DNA of 64,000 nucleotides from Didemnitutus sp047777955. Lineage in GTDB: Bacteria; Verrucomicrobiota; Verrucomicrobiia; Opitutales; Opitutaceae. Positions 1-7,783 of the stretch are shown here, one piece after another. Numbering within the stretch: the first letter of the stretch is position 1; every line of letters starts with the position of its first letter. The notes beneath the pieces are model-generated. The model saw only the letters and a program-made list of their open reading frames with translations, had not been told where the DNA came from and ran no database searches. The stretch covers positions 1,178,001 through 1,242,000 of the forward strand of contig NZ_CP180537.1 in NCBI RefSeq assembly GCF_047777955.1, given 5' to 3'. The translations under genes and the position numbers were made by a program.

Positions 1-958
1 AGCGCTGCGCGAAGCGCGACACGAACGACTGCACAGCGGGGTCGCGCGCCTCGGGCGAGAAATGGGCGGTGAAGTAGCCGCCCTCGACTGCCTTGCCGCC
101 GAGCTCGACCAGCGCGGTGGCGTCCCAGGTGTCGCCGCCGAAGAACGGCATCGTCAGGCCGAGCGCGCGGGCCTGCACGCAGATGAGGGCGGACTCGAGG
201 TAGTCGCCGGAGGCGAAGACGGCGTCGGGCTTGGCGGCCTTGACGGCGGTGAGCTGGGCGCGGAAGTCCTTCTCGCCCTCGGCGTATTTCGGCTCGGCGA
301 CGACCTCGCCGCCGTCGGCGGTGAAGCGCTCGCGGAAATACTTCGCCAGGCCGACCGAGTAGGCGGAGCCGTTGGCGACGAGCACGGCGACGCGGCGGGC
401 GTGGAGGCGGTCCTTGGCGAAGCGCGCGAGCACGGTGCCCTGGAAAGGGTCGGCGAAGCAGGCGCGGAAAATGAAGTCCCCGGTCTCGGTCACGCGCGGG
501 TTGGTGGCGGTGGCGGCGACGAGCGGCACGCCCGCGGCCTGGCAGAGCGGGGCGACCTCGAGCGCGGGCGACGAGGCGGTGCCGCTGACCAGCGCGACGA
601 CGTGGTCGCGGTGCAGGAGTTTCTTCGCGGAAGTCGCGGCTTCGCCCGGCATCGAGCGCGTGTCCTCGACCAGCAGCTCGACCGGGCGGCCGAGGAGGCC
701 GCCGGCGGCGTTGAGCTCCTCGACGGCGAAGGCGGCGCCGCGGCTGTTGGTTTCCCCGAAGTAGGCCTGCTTGCCGGTCAGCGACGCGAACATGCCGAGC
801 TTGATCGGCTCCGGCGCCGCGTGGGCAAGGAGGGCCAGGGCGACGAAGGCGAGGGCGGCGAAAGCGGTCGCGAGGAGCGCGGTGCGTGGGGAGGTGAGAG
901 CGCCGAAGCACGGAGGGAAGGGAACGGATGCGCTATGGAAGCCCGCGCGCTTCAACAC
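1..958 (-). CDS. LivK-like ABC substrate-binding protein, C-terminus beyond the window
   Basis: Periplasmic binding protein of the branched-chain amino acid/amide type (type 1 PBP fold), expected to deliver a small ligand to an ABC permease. The minus-strand frame is open to base 1, so the C-terminal part is missing. Visible family features are an AAPEPIKLG mature start after a hydrophobic signal core, the AAGGLLGRPVELLVED block, FIFRACFADPFQG and DFRAQLTAVKAAKPD. It is a clear paralogue of the next two genes upstream. No ATG exists near the signal peptide. A GTG at 956-958 directly after an in-frame stop is the only start that includes it, with GGGAG just upstream. A lost base near the start, as in the neighbouring paralogue, is an alternative. 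The ligand cannot be told. Confidence 0.85.
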   Translation of the reverse strand, partial: MLKRAGFHSASVPFPPCFGALTSPRTALLATAFAALAFVALALLAHAAPEPIKLGMFASLTGKQAYFGETNSRGAAFAVEELNAAGGLLGRPVELLVEDTRSMPGEAATSAKKLLHRDHVVALVSGTASSPALEVAPLCQAAGVPLVAATATNPRVTETGDFIFRACFADPFQGTVLARFAKDRLHARRVAVLVANGSAYSVGLAKYFRERFTADGGEVVAEPKYAEGEKDFRAQLTAVKAAKPDAVFASGDYLESALICVQARALGLTMPFFGGDTWDATALVELGGKAVEGGYFTAHFSPEARDPAVQSFVSRFAQR

Positions 959-1065
959 TCAACTCCCAACTGGCCGGGGCGCGGCGAGCCGCGGTCGGGC
1001 AGTCGCGGCGCGGGAGCGCGACCGCCGGACGGGCGCGACCGGACCGGCGGGAGGCTGGCGCGGCG

Positions 1066-2186
1066 TTACGGCGCGACAGCGGTGACGAACTGCGACTTGC
1101 CGTCCTTGACGGTGAGTATGACGGCCGCTTTCGAGGCGTTGCGGTGGGCGTCGATCGTGATGCGGCCGGTGACGGCGGGGAAGTCCTTGGTGGCGGCGAG
1201 GGCGTCGCGCAGGGCCTTGGGCTCGGTGCTGCCGGCGCGCTTGAGGGCGTCGGCGAGCACGAGCACGGAATCGTAGCCGAGCGCGGCGTAGGCGCCGGGG
1301 GCCTCGCCCCAGCGGGCGCGGTAGCGGGCGTTGAAGGCCTGCACCTCGGCGCTGGGATTGTCGGGCGAGTAGTGGGTGCAGAAGTGCGTGCCCTCGACCG
1401 CGGCGCCGCCGATGGCGATGAGCGCCGGGTCGTCCCAGCCGTCGCCGCCGAAGATCGGGAGCGTCAGGCCGAGCTGGCGCGCCTGGGCGCAGATGAGGGC
1501 GGCCTCGGTGTAGTAGCCCGGCACGATGATGGCGTCGGGCTTGGCGGCCTTGATGGCGGTGAGCTGGGCGCGGAAGTCCTTGTCGCCCTCGGCGTATTTC
1601 TGCTCGACGGCGATGGTGCCGCCGTCGGCGACGAAGCGTTCGCGGAAGACCTTGGCGAGGCTGACGCTGTAGGCGCTGTTCACCGAGGTCAGGATGGCGA
1701 CGCGCTGCGCGTGGAGGGACTCGCGGGCGAACTTGGCCAGGACGACGCCCTGGAAGGAGTCGATGAAGCAGACGCGGAAGATGTAGTCGCCGACCTCGGT
1801 GATCTTCGCGTTGACGGCGCCGGGAGCGATCATGGGGATCTTCGCGTTCTGGATGACGGGCGCCGCCTCGAGGGTGCGGATTGACGCCACCTCGCCGAGG
1901 AGGGCGACGACGCGGTCGCGGGTGATGAGCTTCTTCACCCCGGTGGCGGATTCGCCCTGCTTGGACTGGTTGTCCTCGGTCAGGAGCTCGAGCGGGCGGC
2001 CGAGCACGCCGCCGGCGGCGTTGATCTCCTCGACGGCCAGCAGCGTGCCCCGGTGCGAGCTCTGGCCCCAGGCGGCCTCCTTGCCGGTGAGGGAGGCGTA
2101 TTCGCCGACCTTGATCGGGTCGGCGGCGTGAAGGCAGGCGGCGGCAGCCAGGGCGCCGCCGAGGACGAAGGGGTAAGGCGGTTCAT
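1066..2186 (-). CDS. LivK-like ABC substrate-binding protein (frameshifted at the signal peptide)
   Basis: Second of three tandem type 1 periplasmic binding proteins. The mature protein (DPIKVGEYASLTGKEAAWG, then VLGRPLELLTEDNQSKQGE) matches its neighbours over the whole length and ends at 1066. The frame coding the mature protein and signal core (FVLGGALAAAACLHAAD) has no ATG, GTG or TTG between the preceding stop and residue 60 or so. An ATG at 2184-2186 opens a signal-peptide-like N-terminus one base out of frame. The span is 1121 bp, one base short of a multiple of three, so one base seems missing near 2165-2183. If real, only a truncated product from the GTG at 2007 could be made, without a signal peptide. 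A sequencing error is more likely, because other genes here show the same fault. Confidence 0.85.
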
Positions 2187-2268
2187 GCGGGAATGAGCGA
2201 CAGGCAAAGCCAGCCCTTGCTCCCGCACAATCCCCAACTGGAGGGGCGGCCGCAGGGCCGCGGCCGCG

Positions 2269-3384
2269 TCAGGGCTGGACCGACTCGAGGAACTTCGCCT
2301 TGCCGTCCTTGATCACGACGATGGTGGCGGGCTTGGAGGCGTTGCGCTTCTCGTCGATCGTGATGGCGCCGGTGACGCCGGGGAAGTCCTTGGTCGCGGC
2401 GAGGGCGTCGCGGAGCGGCTTGCTGTCGGTGGTGCCGGCGCGCTTCAGGGCGTCGAAGAGCAGGATCGCGGCCTCGTAGCCGAGCGTGGTGGTGGCGTTG
2501 GGCAGCTCGCCCCAGCGCTTCTGGTAGCGGGCGACGAAGGCCCGCATGGCGGGCGCGGCGGACTCGTTGGAGGCGTGGGTCGAGTAGTAGGTGCCCTCGA
2601 CGGCGGCGCCGCCGATGGCGACGAACTCGGGGCCTTCCCAGGCGTCGCCGCCGAAGATCGGGCCGGTGAAGCCGAGAGCGCGGGCCTGTTTGCAGATGAG
2701 GGCGCCCTCGGTGTAGTTGCCGGAGTGGAGGATGCCCTCGGCGCCGGCGGCCTTGATGGCGGTGAGCTGGGCGCGGAAATCCTTGTCGCCCTCGTTGTGG
2801 CGCTGCTCGGCCACGACGGTGCCGCCGAGCTTGGCGATCTGCTCGCGGAAGTTCTTCGACAGGCCGACGCTGTAGGCGTTGTTGACCGAGGTGAGGAGGG
2901 CGACGCGCTTGAGCTTGAGGGTGTCGCTGGCGAACTTGGCCAGGGCGGTGCCCTGGAACGGGTCGATGAAGCAGACGCGGAAGATGTAGTCGCCGATCTC
3001 GGTGACGCGCGGGGCGGTCGAGGTGATGGCGATCATCGGGACCTTGGCGTTCTGGAAGACCGGCGCGGCCTCGAGCGAGTGGTTGGACATGTTGGCGCCG
3101 AGGACGGCGACGACCTTGTCGCGCGAGACGAACTTCTTCGCGATGGTGGCGGATTCGCCCTGTTTGGACTGGTTGTCCTCGACGATGAGCTCGACCGGGC
3201 GGCCGAGGACGCCGCCGGCGGCGTTGGCCTCCTCGAAGGCGAGGAGGACGCCCTTGCGCGCGGCGAGGCCGAAGTCGGCGTCCTTGCCGGTGAAGGCGCC
3301 GTATTGGCCGATCTTGATCGGCTCGGCGGCGGACGCCGCGGCGGCGAGGCTGAGGAGCGCGGCGAGGCGAAGGAGGATTTGCAT
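2269..3384 (-). CDS. LivK-like ABC substrate-binding protein
   Basis: First gene of the leftward tandem of three paralogous periplasmic binding proteins; 371 residues. The start at 3384 gives a clean signal peptide (MQILLRLAALLSLAAAASA) followed by AEPIKIGQYGAFTGKDADFG. A longer frame from 3435 would add 17 residues with no signal character. The protein has the family blocks VLGRPVELIVEDNQSKQGE, DYIFRVCFIDPFQG and DFRAQLTAIKAAGAEG, and the near C-terminal DALAATKDFPGVTG and ITIDEKRNASKPA segments typical of LivK-like proteins. The three copies diverge mostly in the hinge and ligand region (HSGNYTEGAL here, VPGYYTEAAL in the second, ASGDYLESAL in the first), so they may bind different ligands. 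No permease or ATPase gene is next to them in the window. Confidence 0.93.
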   Translation of the reverse strand: MQILLRLAALLSLAAAASAAEPIKIGQYGAFTGKDADFGLAARKGVLLAFEEANAAGGVLGRPVELIVEDNQSKQGESATIAKKFVSRDKVVAVLGANMSNHSLEAAPVFQNAKVPMIAITSTAPRVTEIGDYIFRVCFIDPFQGTALAKFASDTLKLKRVALLTSVNNAYSVGLSKNFREQIAKLGGTVVAEQRHNEGDKDFRAQLTAIKAAGAEGILHSGNYTEGALICKQARALGFTGPIFGGDAWEGPEFVAIGGAAVEGTYYSTHASNESAAPAMRAFVARYQKRWGELPNATTTLGYEAAILLFDALKRAGTTDSKPLRDALAATKDFPGVTGAITIDEKRNASKPATIVVIKDGKAKFLESVQP

Positions 3385-3478
3385 GCGGAGAGGGAAGCGC
3401 CCGGCCGGTGCGGAGCAAGACCCGCACCATGACATATTGGCTTGGACACCGGCGGCGCCGTCGCTTGTCTCACCGCAC

Positions 3479-4591
3479 GTGACGCTTCTCGACCGCTATC
3501 TCCTGCGCGAATGGCTGAAAATCCTCGGCCTGATCCTGTGCGCCACGATGGGCCTGCTGCTGATGCAGGCGCTCTACGACGACTTCCGCGACCTGCTCGA
3601 GATCAACGTCGGGTTCGACGAGATCCTGACCTACTACGCGGTGCTGATGCCGAGCTATTTCTCGATCGTGCTGCCGCTGGCCCTGCTGCTGTCGCTGCTC
3701 TTCGTGCTGGGGAAGCTGCATCGCAACAACGAGATCATGGCCATCCGCGCCGCGGGGCTGAACATCTTCAGCACGACGCGCGCGCTCTGGCTGGCGGGCG
3801 TGGTGGCCTGCGGCATCACCCTGCTGCTGAACGCCCGCGTGGTGCCGTGGTCGGTGGAGCGCGCGCGCAGCCTGAAGGAATCCTACCGCATCCAGGCGCA
3901 GCTGAAGATGCCGATGACGAGCTCGGTCGGCATGGTGCAGAGCGTGGCCTTCGACAACCACCGGGCGAACCGCATGTGGTATATCAACCGCTACAGCCGC
4001 ATCGAGCAGAAGGCCTATGGCGTCACCGTCTCGGAGCTGGACGCGCGCCGGCGCGAGAAGACGCGGCTCATGGCCCGCGAGGCGGTCTATGACCCGGCGA
4101 AGCGGCAGTGGTCCTTCCACGACGGGCGCGAGGTGTGGTTCGACGTCGAGGCGGGCGAGGTGATGCGCTCGGTGGTTTTCAAGGACAAGACCGTGCCGCA
4201 CTTCAACGAGGACCCGCAGCTGATGCTGCTGATCGACCGCAAGCCCGGCGAGCTGTCGTTCTTCGAGCTGGAGCGCATCGTCGACTACTTCACCGCCGAG
4301 GACAACCCGAAGGTCACGCGCTACGCCGTGCGCTACTACGGCCTGCTCGCGGACACGCTCGGGCCGCTGATCATCCTGGCGATCGCGGTGCCGTTCGCGG
4401 TGTCGGGCGTGCGCGTCAGCCCGGTGGTGGGCGTGTCGAAGTCGATCGGTCTCTTCTTCGTCTATTACCTGCTGTCGAACGCCGCGTCGCTTTTCGGCGG
4501 CAAGGGCTACATGGACCCGTTGTGGGCCGCCTGCCTGCCGAACCTCGCCATGATCGGCATCGGCGCGTATCTGTTCGGGCGGATGCGCTGA
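3479..4591 (+). CDS. LptF/LptG family lipopolysaccharide export permease (YjgP/YjgQ)
   Basis: Inner-membrane permease of the LptF/LptG family, which with LptB extracts lipopolysaccharide from the inner membrane; 370 residues. The topology fits: helices near residues 13-32, 57-80 and 100-120, a large periplasmic beta-jellyroll domain of about 150 residues, then three C-terminal helices (about 290-310, 318-338, 350-368). The N-terminus MTLLDRYLLREWLK is the usual cytoplasmic start of the family. I chose the GTG at 3479 because no in-frame ATG lies nearby. The gene is divergent from the binding-protein tandem with 94 bp between the starts, and it stops 7 bp before the convergent SDR gene. Only one such permease is seen here, so I cannot tell LptF from LptG. 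Confidence 0.9.
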   Translation: MTLLDRYLLREWLKILGLILCATMGLLLMQALYDDFRDLLEINVGFDEILTYYAVLMPSYFSIVLPLALLLSLLFVLGKLHRNNEIMAIRAAGLNIFSTTRALWLAGVVACGITLLLNARVVPWSVERARSLKESYRIQAQLKMPMTSSVGMVQSVAFDNHRANRMWYINRYSRIEQKAYGVTVSELDARRREKTRLMAREAVYDPAKRQWSFHDGREVWFDVEAGEVMRSVVFKDKTVPHFNEDPQLMLLIDRKPGELSFFELERIVDYFTAEDNPKVTRYAVRYYGLLADTLGPLIILAIAVPFAVSGVRVSPVVGVSKSIGLFFVYYLLSNAASLFGGKGYMDPLWAACLPNLAMIGIGAYLFGRMR

Positions 4592-4598
4592 GCGCGCC

Positions 4599-5357
4599 TC
4601 AGCGCAGGTAGGAGGCGCCGTTGGCGTCGAGGACGCAGCCGGTGAGGTTGGCCGGGGCCTCGAGGGCGAGCCAGGCGACGGTGGCGCCCATCTCGTCCGC
4701 CGTGCCGACGCGGCCGAGCGGGTGCTGCGCGAGCACCTCGGCGGCGCCGGGGCCGGTGAGGGCGCCGACGGCCATGTCGGTGTCGATCCAGCCGGGCGCG
4801 ACGGTGAAGACGGGGATGTGGTCCGGTCCGAGGGCGCGGGCGAGGGACTGGCCGGTGATGTTGAGCGCGGCCTTGGAGGCGGCGTAGCTCTGCGCGGTCA
4901 GCTCGCCGCGGAAGGCGGCGCGGGAGGTGATGTTGACGATGCGGCCGCCGCCGCGGGTGCGGAAGTGCTGCACGGCGAGGTAGGTGAGGTTGGCGGGGCC
5001 GAGGAGGTTCGTGTCGATCGTGCGGCGCCAGACGCGCTGCCACTCGGCGTAGCTGGCGGACTTGATCGCGTCGTCCTCGTAGATGCCGGCGTTGTTCACC
5101 AGCACGTCGAGGCGGCCGAAGTGCGCGATGACGTCCGCGACGAGCCGTTCGCAGGCGGCGGGATCGGCGACGTCGGCGCGGAACGGCGCGTGGCCCTCGC
5201 CGGCGAGCGTCGCGAGCGTGTCGCGGGCGGCGGCGTCGTTGCGGGCGTAGTGGAGCGCGACGCGCGCGCCGCGCCGGGCCAGGTGCTGTGCGATGGCGCG
5301 GCCGATGCCGCGCGAGGCGCCGGTGACGAGGATTACGGGAGGAAGTGCGGCGGCCAT
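4599..5357 (-). CDS. SDR family oxidoreductase (3-ketoacyl-ACP reductase-like)
   Basis: Short-chain dehydrogenase of 252 residues with the classical NAD(P)-binding motif TGASRGIG at residues 12-19, NNAG at 88-91, catalytic Ser145 and the Tyr158-x3-Lys162 pair. The PGW segment after the active site replaces the common PG(F/Y), as in many 3-ketoacyl reductase paralogues (FabG-like). The substrate cannot be deduced. The ATG at 5357 lies inside the end of dgkA (25 bp overlap), so the two are very likely cotranscribed and translationally coupled. The open frame extends far upstream but only as antisense-free noise within dgkA. A link to lipid metabolism is suggested only by the neighbour. Confidence 0.92.
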   Translation of the reverse strand: MAAALPPVILVTGASRGIGRAIAQHLARRGARVALHYARNDAAARDTLATLAGEGHAPFRADVADPAACERLVADVIAHFGRLDVLVNNAGIYEDDAIKSASYAEWQRVWRRTIDTNLLGPANLTYLAVQHFRTRGGGRIVNITSRAAFRGELTAQSYAASKAALNITGQSLARALGPDHIPVFTVAPGWIDTDMAVGALTGPGAAEVLAQHPLGRVGTADEMGATVAWLALEAPANLTGCVLDANGASYLR

Positions 5358-5773
5358 TTCAGGAACTCGAGGGTGGCGATCCGGTTCCAGTTGGCGAAGA
5401 GGATCACGCCCCAGACCACGAAGCAGTTGATGTAGGCGAGAAACACCGCCGCGCTGCCCATGTCCTTGGCGCGCTTGGCGAACGGGCGCTTGGCGAGCGA
5501 GATGTCGTCGATCGTCCACTCGATGGCGGAGTTCACGAGCTCCATGATGACGATCAGGAACAGCGAGAAGACCATCACGGCGGTCGAGACGGCGTTGACC
5601 GGCAGGATGATCGCCAGCGGGGTGAGGAAGGCGACGAAGAGCAGGTCCTCGCGGAACGACGGCTCGTGCTTCAGCGCGGCCCAGAAGCCCTCGAGCGCGT
5701 AGCGCACCGAGTGGAAGAAGTTCTGGAAACTCCGCGTCTTGTTCTCGGGCTGGATGGGCGCGTCGTCGGACAT
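5333..5773 (-). CDS. dgkA: Diacylglycerol kinase (DgkA-type small membrane kinase)
   Basis: Small integral-membrane kinase of 146 residues that phosphorylates diacylglycerol or undecaprenol with ATP. The family signature is present as MELVNSAIEWTIDD (the ExxNxAIE motif), flanked by transmembrane helices (about 50-70, 75-95 and 115-138). The conserved SFREDL stretch precedes helix 1. An ATG at 5773 gives the start MSDDAPIQPENK. An upstream frame from 5809 adds 12 unlikely residues. In bacteria without MDO cycling these kinases usually act on undecaprenol, so either substrate is possible. It is the first gene of a two-gene unit with the overlapping SDR gene. Confidence 0.92.
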   Translation of the reverse strand: MSDDAPIQPENKTRSFQNFFHSVRYALEGFWAALKHEPSFREDLLFVAFLTPLAIILPVNAVSTAVMVFSLFLIVIMELVNSAIEWTIDDISLAKRPFAKRAKDMGSAAVFLAYINCFVVWGVILFANWNRIATLEFLKWPPHFLP

Positions 5774-5872
5774 CGCAGGCAGTCCAGCGGGACGCCCCGC
5801 GGGCGACAAATCGAAAGTGCGTCTCCGGCGCCGCCCCCGCGCCGGTGGGAGCGGGGCATGGCGGCGCGACGC

Positions 5873-6376
5873 TCAGCCCGCCAGCACCCGGAAGCCGTGG
5901 CCGGAGGCGTGTTCGAGGCCGATGGCCTTGATCGCCTGCGCGATCGTCTCGTCGTGGCAGCCGATGAACTCCAGCAGGCGGCGGACGAAGCGGGCCTTGG
6001 TGGCGTCGTCGATCGTCATCACGGCCCAGAATTGCGTGCCGTCGATCTGGCGGGCGTGGTTGTGGGTGCGGACGTCGTTCACCTCGTCGCGGCTGAGCAT
6101 GAGGTAGCGGCGGGCGCTTTCCTGGTGGGCGATGAAGTCCGCGAAGTCGCACGCGTAGTTCTTCGCCGCCCAGGCGAGCAGGGCGAGGTAGCGCTCGGTC
6201 AGGTGCGGCAGGGTGGTGAACTCGGCGCTGACGAGGTAGAAGAGCAGGTGGTCGCCGGCGAGGGGCTTGCCGGCGCCGAGGAGCGACGCCAGCACTGCGG
6301 ACGGGGGCAGGTTCTTGGCGGCCGCGAGCCGCTCGAGGGCGGCAAAGGCCTCATCGCTGAGCTCCACGTGTTTCAT
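5873..6376 (-). CDS. SeqA-like DNA-binding protein (RHH N-terminus plus SeqA-type C-terminal domain)
   Basis: 167 residues. Residues 1-35 (MKHVELSDEAFAALERLAAA, then SAVLASLLG) look like a ribbon-helix-helix oligomerisation module, as in SeqA (MKTIEVDDELYSYI). Residues 60-152 line up with the GATC-binding domain of Escherichia coli SeqA: ERYLALLAWA with NRFMLLLSTL, ESARRYLML with GRTRVYFA, IDGTQFWAV with VPGTPYWVI, and a matching C-terminal helix. The alignment was made by eye from memory. SeqA residues that read hemimethylated GATC, notably Asn150 and Asn152, appear as Thr and Asp here, so DNA specificity may differ. The start at 6376 is the only ATG with RHH character. The gene stands alone between dgkA and the ATP-grasp gene. 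SeqA is mainly known from gammaproteobacteria with Dam methylase, so the role here is open. Confidence 0.65.
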   Translation of the reverse strand: MKHVELSDEAFAALERLAAAKNLPPSAVLASLLGAGKPLAGDHLLFYLVSAEFTTLPHLTERYLALLAWAAKNYACDFADFIAHQESARRYLMLSRDEVNDVRTHNHARQIDGTQFWAVMTIDDATKARFVRRLLEFIGCHDETIAQAIKAIGLEHASGHGFRVLAG

Positions 6377-6482
6377 ACCGCCAAGATGCGCGCCGGACGG
6401 CGAATCGCAACGGCGATGCGACGAACGACCGGGCGACCGGGTCGAACCGCTCCGCGGGTGCGCTCGAAGGTGGCCCGGCGGA

Positions 6483-7681
6483 TCAGTCGGTCGCCTTGGC
6501 CGGCGGCGGCGCGCTGGCGTGGAAGTCGCGCTGCACGCGCGCGAGGTAGTCGGCCTGCAGCTGCTCGACGCGGGCGAAGCTGGGCGAGCGCCAGACAAGG
6601 CCGACGTGGTGGCGCTTCCGGTGGCGGATCACGACCTCGGGGTCGGCAAAGACGGAGAGGTCGGGCCACTCCTGCCTGGCGAGCGACATGATCAGGCCGG
6701 CGTAGTCGCGCCGCCAGAGCGGCACGCGGTAGGCGGACTCCTGCGTCTCGACCTTGGCCCACTCGCGCCAGAGGTTGAGGCCGGTGGCGGTCTCGATCAG
6801 GTCCATGATGTTCGCGCCGCCGACCCGGGCGGAGGTCTCGAGGAAATGGAAGGTGCCGTCGGCGGCCTGGATGAACTCCGTGTGCGAGGCGCCGCGGACG
6901 TGCCCCATCGCGCGGAGCACCTTCTCGTTGGCGGCGACCAGCGCGCGCTCCTCGGCCGAGCCGTGCTCGCAGACCACGGTCGAGAAGACGCCGCCGCCGT
7001 GCATCACCGCGAGCGGCGGGGCGCCGTAGCGGCTGGCGAGGGCGAAGACCACCTGGCGGTCGTTGACGATGCTGTCGACGTGGTAGACGCGGCCGGGCAC
7101 GAAGGCCTCGAGCAGGTGGAACGACTGCTCGTCACCGAGTGCGTCGAGTTTCGGCCAGAGGTCGTCGGGCCGCTCGATCCGGTGGATGCCCAGCGCCGAG
7201 GCGGAGAGGCGGGGCTTGAGCAGCCAGGGCCGGGCACGCGGGCCATGAAGGCGCGGACGTCGTCGTAGTTCGCCACGTGGGTGAACTCCGGCACGGGGAT
7301 GCCGGCCTCGCGGGCCTTGAGGCGCATGGCGAGCTTGTCGCGGAAGTAGCGCGCGGTCGTCTCGCCCATGCCCGGGATGCGCAGGTGCTCGCGCAGGGCG
7401 GCGGCGGTCTCGACGTCGAAGTCGTCGAGCGCGACGAGGCGGTCGATCCGGCGGCGGCGGGCGAGGTAGCTGACGCCCTTGATCACGTCGGCGCGGTTCC
7501 AGACCTTGTCGACGTCGGGCATGTAGAAGATCTCGTCGATGGCCTCGCGCGGCCACTCCTCGTGCTCGAGCGATTTCGAGGTCAGGAGGAGGACGATCCA
7601 GCCCTGGGCCTTGGCCTCGCGCAGGAACTCGAAACCCTTGTGGAAACTCGCGAGGCAGAGGATCGTGCGGGGCTGGCTCAT
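6483..7681 (-). CDS. ATP-grasp domain protein (frameshifted)
   Basis: ATP-grasp carboxylate-amine ligase fold, about 399 residues if repaired. The N-terminal half (MSQPRTILCLASFHKGFEF, DKLAMRLKAREAGIPVPEF) reads in one frame. The C-terminal half (WLLKPRLSASALGIHRI, HTEFIQAADGTFHFLE, SARVGGANI) reads in another. FLETSARVGG is the typical metal- and ATP-binding segment of the fold. The switch must lie near 7225-7240, where inserting one base gives GPWLLKPR, the expected ATP-binding lysine strand. The span of 1199 bp is one base short of a multiple of three. The substrate is unknown; relatives act on amino acids or biotin-like carboxylates. It is divergent from the radical SAM gene, 102 bp away. 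A one-base error or a recent inactivating deletion are both possible. Confidence 0.85.
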
Positions 7682-7783
7682 GGCGGGGCGGGGTAGCAGG
7701 GACAATGCCGGGCCGCGGCCGGCGGTCAAACGAGCAAACACCCGGCTTGCCTCCCGCCCCGTGCGCGCCACCTTCCGCCGCAG

